A stretch of 64,000 nt of DNA from positions 934,153 through 998,152 of the forward strand of contig KQ482003.1 of NCBI GenBank assembly GCA_001430745.1. The letters run 5' to 3'. Below the pieces are notes generated by a model. It did no database searches, was not told where the DNA came from, and saw only the letters and a program-made list of their open reading frames with translations. The stretch's first letter is position 1, and each line of letters starts with the position of its first letter. Shown here piece by piece: positions 24,655-36,527 of this stretch. Both the position numbers and the translations under genes were made by a program. This DNA is from Auxenochlorella pyrenoidosa (Eukaryota > Chlorophyta > Trebouxiophyceae > Chlorellales > Chlorellaceae).

Positions 24655-27600
24655 ATGCTGGATGAGTGGAACTCGCAGCTGGCGCTGACAGATGGCGCCG
24701 ACGCCGCACTGGCAGGCCTGGGCGACCTGCCCGGCGGCCCGCCGTCCGCCGCGCTGCCGCAGTCGGATCTCTTTGGCCTAGACCATCGGGCCGAGTACCT
24801 TGCCCGCGGGCGTGGCCATGCGGTGGCGTTCACCGTCTGCAACGATGTGCTGTTTGTGGCCACCAGCCGCAACTTCCTGCTGCGCCACGACCTGGCGGGC
24901 GATGCCAGCACAGGTGCCTGCCCTGGTGCCGGCCGCCTGGCAGTGCTGCAAGCCCCGGCGCCTCGGGCTGGTGTGCGCAAGAGTTTGCCCTTTAGAAATC
25001 ACTGGCCAAGCGTTGTCCAGCTGATCCCCATCCTACACCCCTCCTCCCACCCTCGAGCAGTGGCGGAGCTGGAGGCAAGCCGCAATGCAGACACGCGCGT
25101 GCGCCGCCTGTTTGTCGACCCCCTGGGCCGGCACGCGCTGCTGACTCTGCAGACGGGTGGCCATGGCATCGTCGGCGGCAGTGGCACCCTGGAGACCTTT
25201 TATGTAGATGGCTCCCTGAAGCGTGCCCGCCCGCTGCACAAGCTCAAGGGGCTGACGCTAACGAGCGTGGCGTGGAGCCCGGTGCTGCGGGCGCAGGGCT
25301 TTACGTGAGGAGGGTGGGCAGGGGCACAGCTGGCCCGCTGCGCTCGTCATGAGTTGTGGGTGTTGCTAGAATCATTCACTCACCTTCTCTAATGTATCTC
25401 TGCGGTTCGCTCCATCACCAGCTATTTCTGCGCCTTCGATCTCCCAGCCTGCCCATCATGACGCTGTCGTCTGGCTTGGCTACTGGAAAGCCATGCTGGG
25501 CAAAAGGGGTGCCAGCTGTGCAATTCACGCTCATATCGTAACATACAGTTCCAGTCCTTGCGGCTCCCACACCCACTTGCAGGGAGGCGCTGCTGGGCAC
25601 CGAGGGCGGCGGCCTGTACGAGCTGAGCTTTGATCCCGAGGCCAAGAAGGAGCGGCTGCGCCAGCTGCACGAGCTGCGCGGCGAGACAGGGCCCATCGCC
25701 GGCCTGGCACAGGTGCGATGGACAAAGCAGGTAGAGCGCTTAGAAAAACAGAGGTTTGCAGAGTACAAGATGCATTGATCTCAGCTGCAGTGAACCCTGA
25801 TGTGCACTTGACTCGCGCCTTGTGGAGCTTCCGCAGTGACATTGCAAAGAAAAGAAAGCATGACGCAGCTGCCATGCCGGCATGCTCCTCCCTTCATACC
25901 AAATGCTGCATGCTGACTTGTGCTGCAGGTGGCGCTGTCTGCTGAGAAGCGGCTGGTGCTGGCCCTGTGCGGCGCTCGCCTGTATGCCTTCTCCGGCGGC
26001 CCCACCCTGGAAGCTGTCTTTGGTGCGGACAATGTGCTGGCAGCAGCAGCTGGCGGCAGCACGGCGGCGCTAGAAAGCAGGGCGGGATACATCGACCTGC
26101 CAACCCAGACGGGCGCCGCACAGCTGCAGCTGCTGTACCCTGCAAAGCAGCCCGACCCTGCAACCCTGGCAGACGCGGCAGGCCCCGGCAGCGGCGCCTT
26201 CGACATGCCCCGCCCCGAGGTGTTTGCGGTGCTGTCGCCCTCGGGGATCTACTATGGAAAGCTGGACCTCGACCCTTCAGTTCTTGATCCTTCCGACCAC
26301 TTGGTGAAGCACCAGCTGCTGCCAGCGGCTGTCCTGCAACTCCAGCCGCAGGGGCCGGCAGCAGCGGCAGCAGCATCCAGTGAGCGGCCGCTCTCGTTGG
26401 TGAGTTGGCAGCGGCACCAATACCGTGGCACTAGTGGGGCACTAGCATGCCAAATGGTTTGCCTGCAGTGGGTTTGTGGGTCAGGTGCAGCTCATCCTCT
26501 GGTCATGGCATCTGTTCTCCCTGTGCTGCAGGCTATGACACAGCACCACTTTGTGCTGCTGTTCCCCAGCAAGCTCCAGTACGTCAACCGCACCAGCAAG
26601 GGAGTCGTGCAGGAGGTGCCGCTGCAGCGCTTTGCCTCGCCTGTGCGCGGCGCCTCCACCATGCCGCTGGGACTGTGCCGCGATCAGCTGGCGGGGCGCA
26701 TCTACGTGCTTGCAGGTGGGATGCCCACTTCGCTCCATGCACGCATGAGCGCGAAGTGTTGGCAGCAAGGCTGCACACTTATGGCAATCCATTTCCCTGG
26801 GCCTTCTTGCATCTCCTCGGCCAGTTAATGTACACAAGTGGCAGTGGCCATGAGGCGGACGCCTGGTCAGCAGCGCTCACATGTGCTGCCTGCAGGGCTG
26901 GTCTGTAACGCCAACATTTGCAAGTGGGTGCGTTTTTTTAGGGTCACGGCACGCAGACAGTCCGCTGGGCTCCCTGCCTTTTGCTGAATGCGCGTGCAGG
27001 CGATGATGCCCTGGAGGTGGATGCCTCTGATGAGGACCGCGACATGTGGCGGGTCTACCTGGACAAGGGGGACTTCAGGGCAGCCCTGGTGCACTGCCGC
27101 AGGTGCGCATGAGCAAGACGCTCCTACATGCAGGCTGCTTGCAGTGTTTGGTTAGGAGGCCGTGCCCACTCGCGCTGCCGGCCACGCGTGCACTGTCATG
27201 TACATGTAAGTGTACAGTTACACTTCCCCCTGGCCATCCGTCCCTGCAGCGCTGCTCAGCGCAACTCTGTCTACCTTGCCGAGGCGGCCTCCCTGTTTGA
27301 GGAGGGTGATTACGTGGCTGCGGCTGCCCTGTATGGCAAGGTGTGGCGTGCACACCTCTCTGCTTGGGTGCTAAGCTGTGGCGTGCGTCCCCTCTTGCCT
27401 TCAAACAACAGTGCACGCTGCAGCAAAGAACAATGGGCAGCTTAATTTTCACTGCGTTGCCATGCACACGTTCCACCCACATGCATGTGCTGTTGTTCTG
27501 TGCACATCAAGTCTAGCAAATGTCCTTTCCACCAGTTCGACCTGCGACTGAAGGAGGGTTCTTCTGCCGTTGGGCATGCTGGCGTGCAGGTCACATCCAG

Positions 27601-30600
27601 CAGCCCCTCTTTTGAGGAGGTTGCCCTGCGGCTGATGGAGACTGGTGAACCAGAGGCAGTGGCCGCCTTCCTGCAGACGCGCCTCGACACGCTGGGCAGG
27701 GAGGACAAGGCGCAGGTGGGCAGTGCAGAGGCACGATTTGTCAGGGCAATTATTCTGTAAAGACTGCATGAACCTTTGTGCGCCAGCTTGTGTTCAGGAT
27801 TGCCTCTTTGGCGTCGCTTTTGTTGGCAGTGCCTGTCAACAACTCGCAGCCTTCCCCTCCCCCTTGGCAAACCTGGTTTGCAGGCCACCATGGTTGCCAC
27901 CTGGCTCACAGAGCTGCTGCTGGACACGCTCAATCGCGCGCTGCTGCAGCCAGAGCCAGGGGCAGAGGCGAGCAGCAGCAGTGCAGGGGACTTGGAGCGC
28001 CCTCCTGGCGGGGGTAGCGCTGCTTACTCCCAGGCAAGCTGGGGAGCAACTGCGCAAGGGGAGTGCTTGTAAATGCTAATGCTATGCTCGCTCTGCAACT
28101 GATGCAAGAAGCATGCGCTCGATGCATGTATGCCTGTAGCGTGCCCACCGCATCATCATCATCAGCATGCCTGCATCTTGCCCACACACAGGCCGTGGAT
28201 CGTTTGCGGTCCTTCCTGCAAAAGTACGTGGAAGTGCTGGACCCGGGAACCACCATCGGGCTGCTGGCTGGCTACGGCCGGCTGGACGAGCTGATGCACT
28301 ATGCGCGGTGCCGGGGCGACTGGGAGAGCCTGCTGGAGTACCTGCTGCAGCGACAGGAGGTGGGGGCTGGGGCAAGCTGCACCGAGCTGCAACAACTCGC
28401 ACGTATCATGGCACCACAGTCACGGCAGCATTGCAGCACTTGCCAACCCGAGGCGGCCAGCCCCAGCACCCACACCTGTGTCGCTTCCTCGTGTCAATTG
28501 TTCTTTCTTGCAGGCGGAGCGGGCACTTGAGGTGCTGCGCCGGCCCAGCGTGAGCCAGGAGCTGTACTACAAGTTTGCGCCGGCGCTGGTGGCGCAGGCT
28601 CCGGCGCTCACGGTGCAGGCCTGGATTGACGTGCAGCCGCCTCTGGAGCCCGGGTGAGCTTGTCGGTGGAGAGGGGAGGATGTGGCAGCTTACTCCTTTT
28701 GGGTGTTTGGTTTACCAGCATGCTAGCAGGATGCCATCATCTGCTTAGTTGATGCTCCAGGCCTCCCACACCCAGCATTTTTGTTTTGTGAGCCCTGCCC
28801 CTGCAGCCGTCTGCTGCCCGCGCTGCTGCACTTTGGCGAGCCTGGAAGCAGCGCGGCGGGGCAGCACGAGGCGCTCAAGTATGTGCGCTTCTGCATCAGC
28901 CGCCTGGACTCTGAGGACCCGGCCGTGCACAACCTGGCAGTGGCGCTGCTGTCGTTGGATGCCTCGCAGGTTGGCAGGGGGGTGGCTCATGGAAAGCGCT
29001 GTCTCTGCTTTTGGGCGCATGACAAAGGGTGAACAGCCTGGGGCTGCTTGGACGCGCAGCAATGGAATCGCATGTTGACCGCCTTGCCACTTGTCCATAG
29101 CTGTCGTGGCGGGGTTGCACCCGGGCTATTTCTGCCCTGCTCAAGGACCAACACAGCTTGCATCACGCCTCATGCTTTACTTTCATTCTCCCTAGCAGGA
29201 GCAGCAGCTGCTGGACTACCTCTCCTCGGCCCGCAGCCTCACAGGGCGCCCGCTGTATGACCCTGTGCATGCACTGCGCCTGGCCCGCGACCGCGGCTGC
29301 CTGCGCGCTAGTGTGGCGCTCTTCTGCGAGGTGGGCTCCCATGGCTGCTCGAAGCGAAACAAAACCCACTCTTGCTGGGCTTGCTTGTCTCACAAGTCTC
29401 GGGGGCGGCAGCATGCACTGCCGGCCCCTCCAATCCTTCGCCACATGTGCACGCCTTCCAGGTGGGCATGTACGAAGATGCGGTGGCACTGGCGCTCACG
29501 TTTGACGGCGAGCTGGCAGCCAGCATCGCCCAGCAGCCCTCTGAAGATGAAGCGCTCCGCCGCAAGTTATGGCTGGCCATTGCGCGCCATCTGATTGGGC
29601 AGGGCGCGGCCGAAGGCGGCCCGCCAGAGGTGAGGCCAGGGCTTGTGAGGGCCATGCGGTGCGTGGGCCTGCTGCTCGCCTGCTGTCTTTGATGGTATGG
29701 CGGTTTGTGTTTTCCCTGCCCGGGTGCTGCGCTCTATGCAACCTGCTTTGCCTTTGACCAGCCTTCATCTCTGAACTTGTATTGCATGTTCAAGAGGCCA
29801 GCCCGCCGTTTCCCCCTGTGCCATCCTGCAGCCTGAGCGCATCCGCGCGGTCACATCGCTGCTGGAGAGCGCCCAAGGCGCGGTGCGCATAGAGGACATC
29901 CTGCCGCTCTTCCCCGACTTTGTGGAGATCGACGCCTTCAAGGACGCCATCTGCAGGTGCCCCGCAGTCCCACCTGTACCCCAGCCACTTTTTTCTTTCA
30001 AAAATACTTTTGTTCACGCATCAACACTGCGCAGCCCATTTTTGTTGCAAGCTGCGCGTGGTGGCCAGTCATGTCTTTGGCTTGCACTTGCCCCTGGACC
30101 TCTTCCTTGTACCCTGATCCAATCTTGCTGACAAACCCACACAACCACGTTTGCAGCTCGCTCGAGGAGTACAACCAGGAGATAGAGGAGCTGAAGCAGG
30201 AGATGCAGCAGGCCACGCACACTGTGCAGGCCATCAGGTGGGTTGCCTTGTTTCGTGTGGAGGGTCGGGTGTCATGCCACATGCAAGGCATGCCTTGGGC
30301 CCAGCAGAGCGCCTGCTGCTTGCTGCTGTGCTCGACTGTTGGAGAGGCATGCCTAACCCGGCCGCTCGCGCTGCATGCGAGCGCAGGGAGGACCTGGCGC
30401 GGCTGGAGCACCGCAGCGCCGCGCTGGACAGCTCCGAACCCTGCGCCCGCTGCGGCCGCCCGCTGCACGCGCCGCCCCCAAGCTCAGCGGGCCCTTCAGG
30501 CGGCGCCCTGCCCAAGCTCTACCTCTTCCCCACCGGCAACGCCTTTCACGGCAGCTGCCTGTGTGCCGAGGTGGCGGAGCTGGCACCCGCGGCGCAGCGC

Positions 30601-30819
30601 AGGCGCATACAGCAGCTGGCTGAGCGGCTGGCGGGCGTGGCAGAGGGCGCCGCGACGGTCCCTGCCACTGCCGATGCGCCTGCCGCCAGCGTGGAGCAGC
30701 TGCGGCAGCAGTTGGAGGAGGAGGTTGCCGTGGAGGATCCCTACGAGGGAGAGGGGGTGGCCCGCCACATTGGCCTGCCGTTTGTGGCCCCTGCAGAAGA
30801 GGACAGCTGGCAGGTTTGA
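24655..30819 (+). CDS. VPS18: Vacuolar protein sorting-associated protein 18 (HOPS/CORVET core subunit)
   Basis: Seventeen exons close exactly to 1055 aa (animal and plant VPS18 are about 970-990). The N-terminal half is the Pep3/Vps18 beta-propeller (MLDEWNSQL, RVRRLFVDPLGRHALL, TPLYELSFDP-like blocks). The middle is the clathrin-repeat solenoid (DRDMWRVYLDKGDF, SFEEVALRL, VATWLTELLLDTL). The C-terminus has the diagnostic LPLFPDFVEIDAFKDAIC, SSLEEYNQEIEELKQEM and a RING-like CARCGRPL at about residue 931. VPS18 holds together the HOPS and CORVET tethering complexes at vacuole and endosome. The RING is degenerate (PTGNAFH instead of PCGHxFH). The intron after 28033 has a GC donor. Exons: 24655-24913, 25061-25304, 25583-25712, 25929-26399, 26532-26715, 27000-27102, 27250-27340, 27590-27715 (27536 is an alternative start), 27884-28033, 28192-28359, 28514-28653, 28807-28969, 29199-29330, 29462-29629, 29832-29956, 30157-30237, 30387-30819. 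The first ATG is a best guess. Confidence 0.9.
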
Positions 30820-31444
30820 AGGTTGATGAGGTTGCTCGTGGCTGTTCTTGTAAAGAACCAACTGGCTTTGCTGTTGCGCTGACGAGGGCAAGCTCAGCAT
30901 TTAACCCAGCGAAAGTTGAAAGATACTTGACGCACCATGCACAACGGGCGGATGCATGCAGCAAGACAAGCATCGTTTGGACATGGGGCTGCGGGCGTTC
31001 CTTCTTGCTCCTCTCCCGCAGTGAGAATCAGTACGTAGACTTTCACCCCAGCTCCCCTGCCTGTGGGTCCTTGACTGCCCCTGCGATTGTGTCTGCCATT
31101 ACTTAAAGTTTCTTAAGAATGCAGAAATCTGACATTTGTTTTCCGTGTGTGGGCATGCGGTGCATGCGACTGCAGCCTGCTGCCTGGTCCGTAGCCCACA
31201 TGCGCTGATGATGAGCAACAGGAACCCTGATGTTTGGACATGTGAGGTTGAGGATGCGATGCAAGCTGGGCATTTCTTCAGCAGTATTATTTAAAGCAGC
31301 AGCTTTCAGCATGAAAACCTACCGGCGCATTTTCATCTTGCCCTGCTGGCGCCACCCTGGCAACACGCTTCCCCCCTGTTCCCCCCCTCTTTCCTGGCCT
31401 GCTGCATCGCGTCCCTTCACTCGACACTTGCAGTCTGGTTTGCC
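30820..31444. other. Intergenic between VPS18 and the 31.4-kb gene
   Basis: This is 625 bp, AT-richer than coding DNA. It has a TGTAA at 30849-30853 for VPS18 and presumably the promoter of the next gene. I see no other feature. Confidence 0.5.
30849..30853 (+). terminator. TGTAA polyadenylation signal
   Basis: TGTAAAG lies 30 bp after the VPS18 stop codon. Confidence 0.6.
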
Positions 31445-32490
31445 ATGACGCAGCGCCTAGCGTGCGCCTATTCCCATCGGGTGCAGCCAGGAGCCCTGCG
31501 GGGCCCCAGGCGCGCACAGCCGGCAGCTCATGGCATGCGCCGCTGCCTCTGTAGAGCTGCACTCACTCCGTCGGACGGATCCGGCGCTGAGCCCCACCAG
31601 GCCGGAAGCGGCGGCGACGGCAGCTGCGCCAGCAGCGAACGGAGCGGAGGCAGGGCTTCTAGCCACAGCGCTGCCGAATGGCATGTGGGAGGCTATGAAG
31701 TGCGCGTCTCTGTAGTTCCGCTCAGCTCCGGGAAACAACGACAGACGGACATGTACAGCAGCGGGCACGGCAGCGGCAGCAGCAGCGCCAGCAGCAAACG
31801 GAGCGGCAGCAGGGCTTCCAGCTGCAGCGTTGAGGAATGGCATGTGAGGCACCCAATGCTGCATTGTTGGCTTGATGGGCATGCCCCTATACACCCAGAT
31901 AATGTCCTCAGCGCGCCGTAGGCACAAATTGACAAGTGCCCATCGAGGTACGGCTAAACGCCCACTCCGTTCACCTGTGCAGGACTCTGATGGGCAGATT
32001 GCGGCCTCTGTGCACAAGCTGCAGGTGCAGGTGCAGGACTTGGAGGTGAGGTTTTAGGAGCTCGGACTGGCGACCACCAGGCTTGTCGGCGGTCCCTCCA
32101 GTCTTGTGTTCTCGATGCAGAAGCTGGCCGCTCTGTCCGGCGCTGGCAGTCAGCTGCTGTCGGGCACGAGAGTTAGCTGCCACCCATGCTGACATGTTCT
32201 CATTTCTCCGTTTCAGTGCCGCAGACCAAGGTAAAGGGTATGTGCGTTGGCCTGTTATTGTTATTCATGCCTGCCGTGATCTCCTTATGCAGGCCGAGCG
32301 GGATAAGATCAAGCAGGACTTGGCAAAACTCCATGCAATCGCGGACAAGATCCTTGAGGACACAGATGAGACGAGCAAAATCCGGCAGGAATTGGATGAC
32401 GTCCTCTTGGTCCAGCGGGTGACTGCCATTAGCTTGCTGTTGAGCTCGGGATATGACCTCGCCGAATACTTCCATTGGTTTGGGCTGTAG
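31445..32490 (+). CDS. Unrecognised small protein with leader-like N-terminus and coiled-coil C-terminus
   Basis: I do not recognise this protein. A possible model has exons 31445-31843, 31983-32045, 32121-32148, 32217-32230 and 32293-32490, giving 233 aa. The start is basic and Cys/Ala-rich, like an organelle leader. A duplicated S/R/G-rich block then ends twice in EWHV. Next comes a heptad-like helix (ASVHKLQVQVQDLE) and a second helical stretch (AERDKIKQDLAKLHAIADKI). The 28- and 14-nt exons are weakly supported (donor GTCAGC), and the last exon may be spliced again near 32418 instead of ending at 32490. The TGTAA at 32661 could be its 3' signal. The transcript direction is likely, but the exact model is uncertain. 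Confidence 0.35.
31619..31850 (+). repeat. Imperfect direct duplication of a coding block with its splice donor
   Basis: Two copies of about 75 bp (31619-31690 and about 31773-31848) share most bases. Translated, they give GDGSCASSERSGGRASSHSA and GSGSSSASSKRSGSRASSCS, each followed by EWHV. Each copy ends in CAT followed by a plausible GT donor (GTGGGA and GTGAGG). Confidence 0.75.
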
Positions 32491-33444
32491 GTTGCCAGGC
32501 TGCCTTATCCCAACAATTTCAAGGCTTCGTTGCAGCGCTTCAGCGCCACACAAATTTTGCCTGCATCCCGCATGTTGGATTGGACGCTTGCCATTGAAGC
32601 ATTGAGTTCATTATTCTTCAGGCACGGTTCATACTTCTCTCGGCGGCATTCAGGCTGTATTGTAAACATAGCACAAAAAGGGTGCATGTGCTGCGGCTGC
32701 AAAGTGGCGGTGTTTTGGTCTGCAGCGCTGCTTGCTGCTGCACATGGAAGGATGGCAGGAAGGAAGGCAGCACCAGGCAGTGTGAACGCAGTTGTCTGCA
32801 AGTCTGCGCGTTGCCGCCAGCTCACGCTTGGCAATCGCCATGCTGTTGTACAGGGTGACACTGTCTACACAGCCTGCAGGTTGGTTGCAGCGGCAGCACC
32901 ACAACTTTCACCTACCAGCAGTTCATCACATGCCGGTGCAGAGCTTCTCGGTGGGAGTGCATATGTGGCTTTGCATGTCCAGCGGTGGCCTGCCCGTGAC
33001 AAGTCGTGCACAGGCTGCTGCTCTCGGCGCCCAGCATGCAACAAACGTCATTAGTTTGTGGACAAGTGTTATCAAACAATGGACAGGGGCGGGCGGTGAG
33101 GAAGTGGGTCACTACACGGAGCACAACAGGGAAGGATGGAAGGCACAGGGACATGGAAACAGGTGACAGTCGCGTGACAGCACAGCACATTCATACTCAA
33201 AACAACCTGTGGAGCTGCAGGCCGGCCCAAAAAGCCCTCAGGGCATCAGGGCAGGAGAACAGGGGGAAAAGCACAGGGACAGGGCTGGATGGAAGGTTGG
33301 CATGCATTGCAGAGCGGGAAGGAACGCAGACAGCAGCGGTTTAATTCGGGGCAGTGCGTTGGAGCATGGGTCTGGCGAAGCGCCTCCGGCACGCCAGAAA
33401 CGCCAGGCCATGCCGGGGCAGCGCAGTCATGCACGCAGCCTTGC
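32491..33444. other. Gene-free stretch between two convergent genes
   Basis: This is 954 bp downstream of both the 31.4-kb gene (plus) and the RETICULATA-related gene (minus). It contains TGTAA at 32661-32665 on the plus strand. Open frames here lack splice or family support. The 33060-33340 part is rich in G and A on the plus strand. No tRNA or repeat was seen. Confidence 0.45.
32661..32665 (+). terminator. Possible TGTAA polyadenylation signal
   Basis: TGTAAAC lies 171 bp after the proposed stop of the 31.4-kb gene. It is a plausible 3' signal, but its gene model is weak. Confidence 0.35.
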
Positions 33445-35929
33445 TCAGTGGCCGCCGCCCGCCTTTTGCAAGCCCAGCAGTCGGATGTAGTCCACCCACA
33501 GCAGCGAGCCCAGGAAGGTGTTGCCCGTCCTGCAGGACAAGGCAGGCAGGACAGGCAGGAAGGGCCTTACGTCGCTGCCCAAAGGGCGCACACACCCTTG
33601 GCAATGCAGGGGCTGGGTCATCAGGCTTACTTCCTTGGCCGGCAGTTCAACACGCCATCGCCATGCATGCAGGAACCGCAACAGACGCACCGCACGATGA
33701 AGGAGAGCACGGCGCAGGCGGCAGGGTTGGACTTGAACATGGCCTCGATGCCGCGCTCCTCGATCAGGCCCGCCAGGATCTGGTACCGCAGGTTGGAGGA
33801 GGAGGCCATGTAGGAGCCGTAGGCCGCGCTCATGACCAGCACATCCTGCGATCAAGGGGCGGCCAGGTAGTGCTGAGCGAAGAGCAACGTTACACGGTGG
33901 ACAACCCAGCTGGGCAGACTGGCTTGTCTGAGCAGAGCCCAGGCAGCCAGAGGCACCTGCCTAGTACCCTCCTGCCCGAAGCTGTGACTGCATGCGTGGC
34001 AAACATCACCCAGCGCTGTGGGCCCACCTGGGGTGGGTTGAGCGGCACGAAGCTGGGGTCCAGCATCTGCCGCACTCCCATGAGCGTGTTGGTCATGCCC
34101 ACGCCCAGCAGGGAGGCGAAGAAGCCCACGCCAAAGAGCTTCATGCCTGCGGGGAGCGGGTGCCAACAGCTCAGCAGGAACATGCACATCTGCGCTCATG
34201 TGCAACTACTTATACAAACAAACCAGATAGTTTGTTGAATGAGAAACAAGAGCGCTTGTCGGTGAGTGAAAACCCATGTTGATCAACAACACAAACTGAC
34301 AGGACCTGCCCAGGCGGCTCACCGTTGCGCACCACCGCGCCCACACGCTGTCCGAAAGTGAAGGGGGCGTAGCCTGGCGGCACCTTCTGGAAGGCGTTGT
34401 CGGGGCAGCCAGCGAACATCTTGGCCAGTGGATTGAAGCCTCCAGCCACAGCAGCACCCCTGCAGGGGGGAAAGCACAGGGTTTGAGCCGAGAAAGTGCC
34501 TACATTGTGCCTTGGCGTCGCCTGCTATCCTCCAAGTCGCGTAGCATGGCTGGCTGTCCAGATGGTACAACCCCAACGCAGCATGGGCCACCAAGCAGTG
34601 CACAGCACAGCCGGGCAAGCGCCGAAACCCGGCAGCTCACTTTGCGGAGTATGTGGGTGCAGGCAGCCACACGAGCATGAAGTCGGCGATGATGGCCCTG
34701 CAGTGCCAGGCACCAGGGGTGAAGAGCTCAGCAGGCGGCTGGGCGCCACACCTCGACTCCCCGGCTAGAACTGCTGCCCAACGCACGAGAGGAACTGCAT
34801 GCTGGGCGTCTGACGGGGCATCCCACAGCGTCACCTCCTCCCTGCCCCACACCCCCTCGCCCACATGATGACGTTGGCCACCACAAAGTCGAGCTCGCGC
34901 TTGAAGTCGTCGCCGCGCTTGGTGTACTCGGCGGTGGTCTTGGTGCAGATGCCGATGCCCACCTCGATGGCCACCTTGATCATGAAGCCGGGGTCGGCCA
35001 GCAGGCGCTCGCGGAAGCCGCTGCACGGGAGGTGTGCCACCAACACGCCGGGTCGAGGCAGGCAGGCTCACACAAACTGCTGTGGCAGCAAAACGCAATC
35101 TGCTGTGGCAGCAGTTGTATGGAAGGTCAAGGAGGAAAGGCCGGCAGACTAGATAAGCCAGCGCGGGCATCGGCCAGAATTAGGGAGAGAGGCAGGCACA
35201 TTGAGGACTAATGGATGCGACAGCAAACCATTGAGAGGCGGGGAGGTTGCAGGGTGAGCTCCATCAAAGCAAGTGTGATGAACACCCAAACAGCAGGACT
35301 GCGGTGCGGGATGCAGGCAGGTTCGCTGTTCCAGCTTACAACACCAAAAGCCAAATGAGCTGCGCTCACCCAATCTTCAGGAGCCACGAAAGGAAGGGGT
35401 TGCTGTCCATGTCCAGGAAGCGCTGCAGAATCTCTTGTGGCAGCTTGCCTGCCTTCAGCGCCTCGGCCATCTCTGCATACATGAACAGGAGTAATCTCAG
35501 GCTTGGGCAAGTCGGGGAACGGAAATGGTGGCCTAAGCCCATGCGATGATGGCCATTGCAAGCTGTCGCTCACATGCAGCACAGACTTTCAGCGGTGGCA
35601 CGATTGTTTTTGGCATCAGTTCTCACGCATCGCACGCCCCACCCACCAGCTGGCAGCGACTCGACAGCGCGGCCTGCCAGGATAGCACCGCCGGCAGCAG
35701 CGCCGTTGCCGCCGTTGCCATCTCCGCCGTCGCCGCCGCCGCGGCCGCTGTTTGTGCTGCTCGGCGGGGCGCCTCCGCCCACAGTAGGCTCTGCCTCGGA
35801 GCTGCGGCACACAATGCGCCGCAGTGCAGGCAGCCCTCGAGGGGAAGGGCGCAGTCCGCTACGTCGGGGACTGCCTCCGGCACAGCGACCCGCAGATCCC
35901 AGCTGTGCGCGCACGACAAGCGCCGCCAT
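33445..35929 (-). CDS. RETICULATA-related chloroplast membrane protein (DUF3411)
   Basis: Eight exons close exactly to 364 aa. The leader (MAALVVRAQLGSAGR...RRIVCRSSEA) is plastid-type, followed by a Gly/Asp-rich linker. The family core starts at LPQEILQRFLDMDSNPFLSW and continues GFRERLLADPGFMIKVAIEV, AEYTKRGDDF, DFVVANVIMAIIADFMLVWL, a conserved GGFNPLAKMFAGCPDNAFQK, and the C-terminal RYQILAGLIEERGIE and LGSLLWVDYIRLLGL. Hydrophobic helices indicate an integral plastid-envelope or thylakoid protein. In Arabidopsis, RETICULATA and its relatives affect leaf mesophyll and plastid metabolism; the transported molecule, if any, is not settled. Exons: 35929-35647, 35472-35370, 35020-34865, 34697-34641, 34459-34323, 34146-34028, 33845-33691, 33529-33445. 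Confidence 0.88.
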
Positions 35930-36322
35930 CGTGCTCTCCGCTGCTGCTTACGACCCACTTCAAGGGCAGGCGCTGCTGCTCTCTAGATGCCTGCAGAGTG
36001 CGGTTTGGGCAAAGTGGCGAGCCGATTGACAGTCGAAGGCGTCGAGGGGCTGCGCTAGTGGCCCCCTGCTGCCCATGCTGCGCTGCACGCCCTCGCCACC
36101 ACGGCTAGGGTTCCTGGTCAAGAAGGCCTGCCTTTGTGGCTTCGACATTTCTGCCAGGCAGGCTGCAATTCACTTCCTCGGTGATCATCCTATGAAGAAC
36201 ATATGCATGCATTCAAACAGCTACTGCTGTGCATGAGAGTGACGCTTCCTAGTGGGGCACAGCTGCATGAAAAATCTCAGCTGCGGGGCGCCCAGCCCGG
36301 TCCAGGCTCATACATCCCTTTT

Positions 36323-36327
36323 TTACA
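36323..36327 (-). terminator. TGTAA polyadenylation signal
   Basis: The minus strand reads TGTAAAAAA about 200 bp after the augmin-like stop codon, just beyond the 36348-36382 hairpin. Confidence 0.5.
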
Positions 36328-36347
36328 CCACATCGAGGCATTAACTG

Positions 36348-36382
36348 ACAAATTGCTTGTATTTCTTCGACAAGCAATTTGT
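36348..36382. repeat. Perfect 13-bp inverted repeat, 9-nt loop
   Basis: Arms 36348-36360 (ACAAATTGCTTGT) and 36370-36382 (ACAAGCAATTTGT) are perfect reverse complements. They lie in the 3' region of the augmin-like gene, between its stop codon and the TGTAA signal. Confidence 0.85.
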
Positions 36383-36527
36383 TAGAACACGTCACACGCA
36401 GATGCTTCGACCTGTCCATCCCCAGCAGCCTGTGTCCATCCCCAACATGCTGTGGAGCTGGCGGAGGGCCTGAGCGGCGACACACGCATGCAGCACTGCC
36501 GCCCTGCGCGATCCAGCAGCCGCCTCG

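Larger units (their letters stand above)
35930..36527. other. Intergenic: promoter of RETICULATA-related gene and 3' end of augmin-like gene
   Basis: This is 598 bp between two minus-strand genes. It contains a minus-strand TGTAA (36327-36323) and a 13-bp inverted repeat at 36348-36382. The GC-rich part near 35930-36100 should hold the RETICULATA-related promoter. Confidence 0.5.

Noticed and set aside
26880..26935. Extra small VPS18 exon (GLVCNANICK)
   Set aside because: The phase would fit the acceptor, but no donor follows, and the conserved join LAG|DDALEVDASDEDRDMW is complete without it.
31457..32017. 186-codon minus-strand frame opposite the 31.4-kb gene
   Set aside because: It is an antisense reading of the duplicated block, with no splice or family support.
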